DNA from: Scleroderma bovista
Taxonomy: Eukaryota > Basidiomycota > Agaricomycetes > Boletales > Sclerodermataceae
Assembly: GCA_037178675.1 (NCBI GenBank)
Contig: JAYMGJ010000610.1
Span: 1-17,624, forward strand
Length of the DNA: 17,624 nt
Direction of reading: 5' to 3'
This document shows, piece by piece, positions 16,207 through 17,624 of this stretch. The notes under the pieces were generated by a model. The model was not told the origin of the DNA, did no database searches, and saw only the letters and a list, made by a program, of their open reading frames with translations. A program made the position numbers and the translations under genes. The first letter of the stretch is position 1. Each line of letters opens with the position of its first letter.

Positions 16207-17624
16207 ATCCATTGATCAATTAGGTATTGGTTTGTATTATCACCGAATACCTTGCAGTGTTTGCCAAGCCCCTGACGTCACCCCCTGGGAACCTAGTTTC
16301 CAAAACTCCGGAATTTACTTCCGCCTTCTGCTCTCTCTGACACCCCTTGTTGACTAGCCAGTTGAACTCCTGGTAACTCTGGGCAAACCCACCTGCTTCT
16401 ATCCAGCTTGCGATGGCTAACCCCCATGACTGCAATCTAACTCTGAAAGCAACTCCGGTTCTTCCTTGATTGGAAGGAACCACCTCCGCTCAGAAACCAC
16501 CCACTACCACCCAAGACCTTGTCTTCAGTTTCACCAACTCGGACTCACCCTTCCATTCGCTACTCTCTTGTCTCCATATACCTAGGCTACCTCTCATCAC
16601 CATCCCTGACTACTCCGAGTAACTCTGGTTGTTGTCCACCTGGACAACTGCACTTTGTGCTATTCTGCTCCAGACCTCTTTGTCAAAACTCCGGACTTTG
16701 TATTCACTACTCCGGACCTTTCTTGCCAATACTCCAGACCTTGTTGTCAAAACTCCGGAATTTACTCCCTTCACAGCACCATCCTCTGCTGTTCTGCCTA
16801 ACCCACTTTGTGCTTGCCAGCCCCAAGCATTGCTTTGGTGCATCCACACTACCTGCTCTCTGACCTGGCCATCTGGTGCTTCGACCCCATTACCCTGAGG
16901 GTAGACTATGGGACGTCTACCCAAAGAAGGGGATAAGGGCTTCGCCCCGGCCAACCTCTGGTCATTTTTTATCTTTATTGTAGTCTGTATCTGACCTTTC
17001 CAGTCACATCTCCGGCCAGTCTGGAACTCCATACCTGTTTCCTGCTACTAGCTAGCTTGTTTGGCTTCGCGCCAACACTCCTGTCTGAGACAGCTTCATG
17101 CTGACTCACTCTTCTGACTGTGTCTCCAACCAGTCTGGAACTCCTGGTCCTGTACCAACCCTCTCGACTGAGACAGTGTCATGCTGACTCACCTTTCCGA
17201 CTATGTTTCCGGCCAGTCCGGAACTCCTGACCCAATCTCCAGTCGCTATCTAGCTTGGAGGCTCTCTCCAGCTGTGTCAACCTTCTGCGACCCAACCGAG
17301 ACAGCACTGCGCTGACTCACCAAAACTATGTCCTCTGTGCTAGCCTGCTTGTATCTGCTGACTACCTTTGTACCAACTGTCCCATCCTTGTCTGGCCCTA
17401 CTAGCGGACTTCTGGTCACTTGGCAGTACTTGCACTCCAACTCCAGCTCTCATCCGCACACCCAGAACCTCAACCTTCGAACCTCTATCTTGTTGCTGAC
17501 ACTTGTGGACTCCCGACCCATCTAGGCTCTCAGCCAACTGATCCTACCACTTCTGGATCAACTCCATGCTTTCTCCGGTCAACTGTACTACTTTGTATTC
17601 AAAATTCCGGACTGTTTCCACAGG
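16207..17624 (+). repeat. Continuation of the CT-rich ACTCCGG block
   Basis: This is the right half of the sequence split by the copia insertion. ACTCCGG or ACTCCAG begins at 16688, 16709, 16731 and 16752, a 21-22-base periodicity. A larger unit containing GAGACAG...GCTGACTCAC then NCYRGCCAGTCYGGAACTCC recurs with GAGACAG at 17087, 17170 and 17298. Short stem-loops occur at 16899-16922 (GGGTAGAC/GTCTACCC, 8-base loop), 16937-16947 (GGGC/GCCC) and near 17060-17075 (TTGGC/GCCAA). The open frames present are low-complexity. No gene is seen. Confidence 0.6.

Noticed and set aside
1..17624. A novel defence, biosynthetic or other multi-gene system
   Set aside because: Everything recognisable is transposon-derived or repetitive; no set of intact cellular genes is present to support one.

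Overview
This is a gene-poor, transposon-dense stretch of a eukaryotic nuclear genome. It is most likely a basidiomycete fungus. The reasons are the Gag/UBN2-like and Pol protein style of a Ty1/copia element resembling those of mushroom-forming fungi, several TGTYA...TRACA long terminal repeats (LTRs) of the gypsy type, a hAT-type MITE family, and short-intron-style splice signals. The genus cannot be named from this sequence. No intact host gene, tRNA, rRNA or CRISPR array was found.

Layout. 1-1080 is a GT-rich degenerate minisatellite containing a (TG)18 microsatellite. 1081-2651 is low-copy-looking DNA with a possible minus-strand copia LTR edge at 1926-1940 and a cluster of splice-like sites at 2200-2640. 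2652-2939 is a solo LTR of the same copia family as the big element, with TATAG target duplications. 2945-3911 is AT-rich with no recognisable gene. 3912-5671 is an old hAT-type MITE invaded by two gypsy-type solo LTRs: 4170-4795 on plus (duplication CACAC) and 4838-5454 on minus (duplication GGATC/GGGTC). 5954-6105 is a 152-bp MITE with long inverted ends. 6165-6543 holds two unrecognised minus-strand ORF pieces. 6576-7724 is a longer relative of the gypsy-type LTR. It is followed by a CT-rich, CCGG-motif-rich block (7725-9711 continuing at 16207-17624) with several tandem arrays.

The centrepiece is a 6.5-kb Ty1/copia retrotransposon (9717-16201) inserted into that block. It has LTRs of 288 and 280 bp, a perfect CGAGG target duplication, a primer-binding site matching the anticodon region of initiator tRNA-Met, Gag, protease, integrase, reverse transcriptase, RNase H, and a GAGGGGGAG polypurine tract. 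It is dead. It carries four in-frame TGA codons, two frameshifts, loss of two of the three integrase catalytic acidic residues, and a 551-bp hAT MITE (14876-15426, 8-bp duplication GATCAGAC) inside RNase H.

The most informative signal is mutational. Fifteen of sixteen base differences between the two copia LTRs are transitions at former CpG sites, several of them decayed to TG in one LTR and CA in the other. All four stops, and both integrase active-site losses, fit the same CpG decay. This points to methylation-driven erosion. No new biological system was identified. The findings worth checking are the CpG decay, a possible leader intron that would splice out the primer-binding site, and the order of nested insertions.
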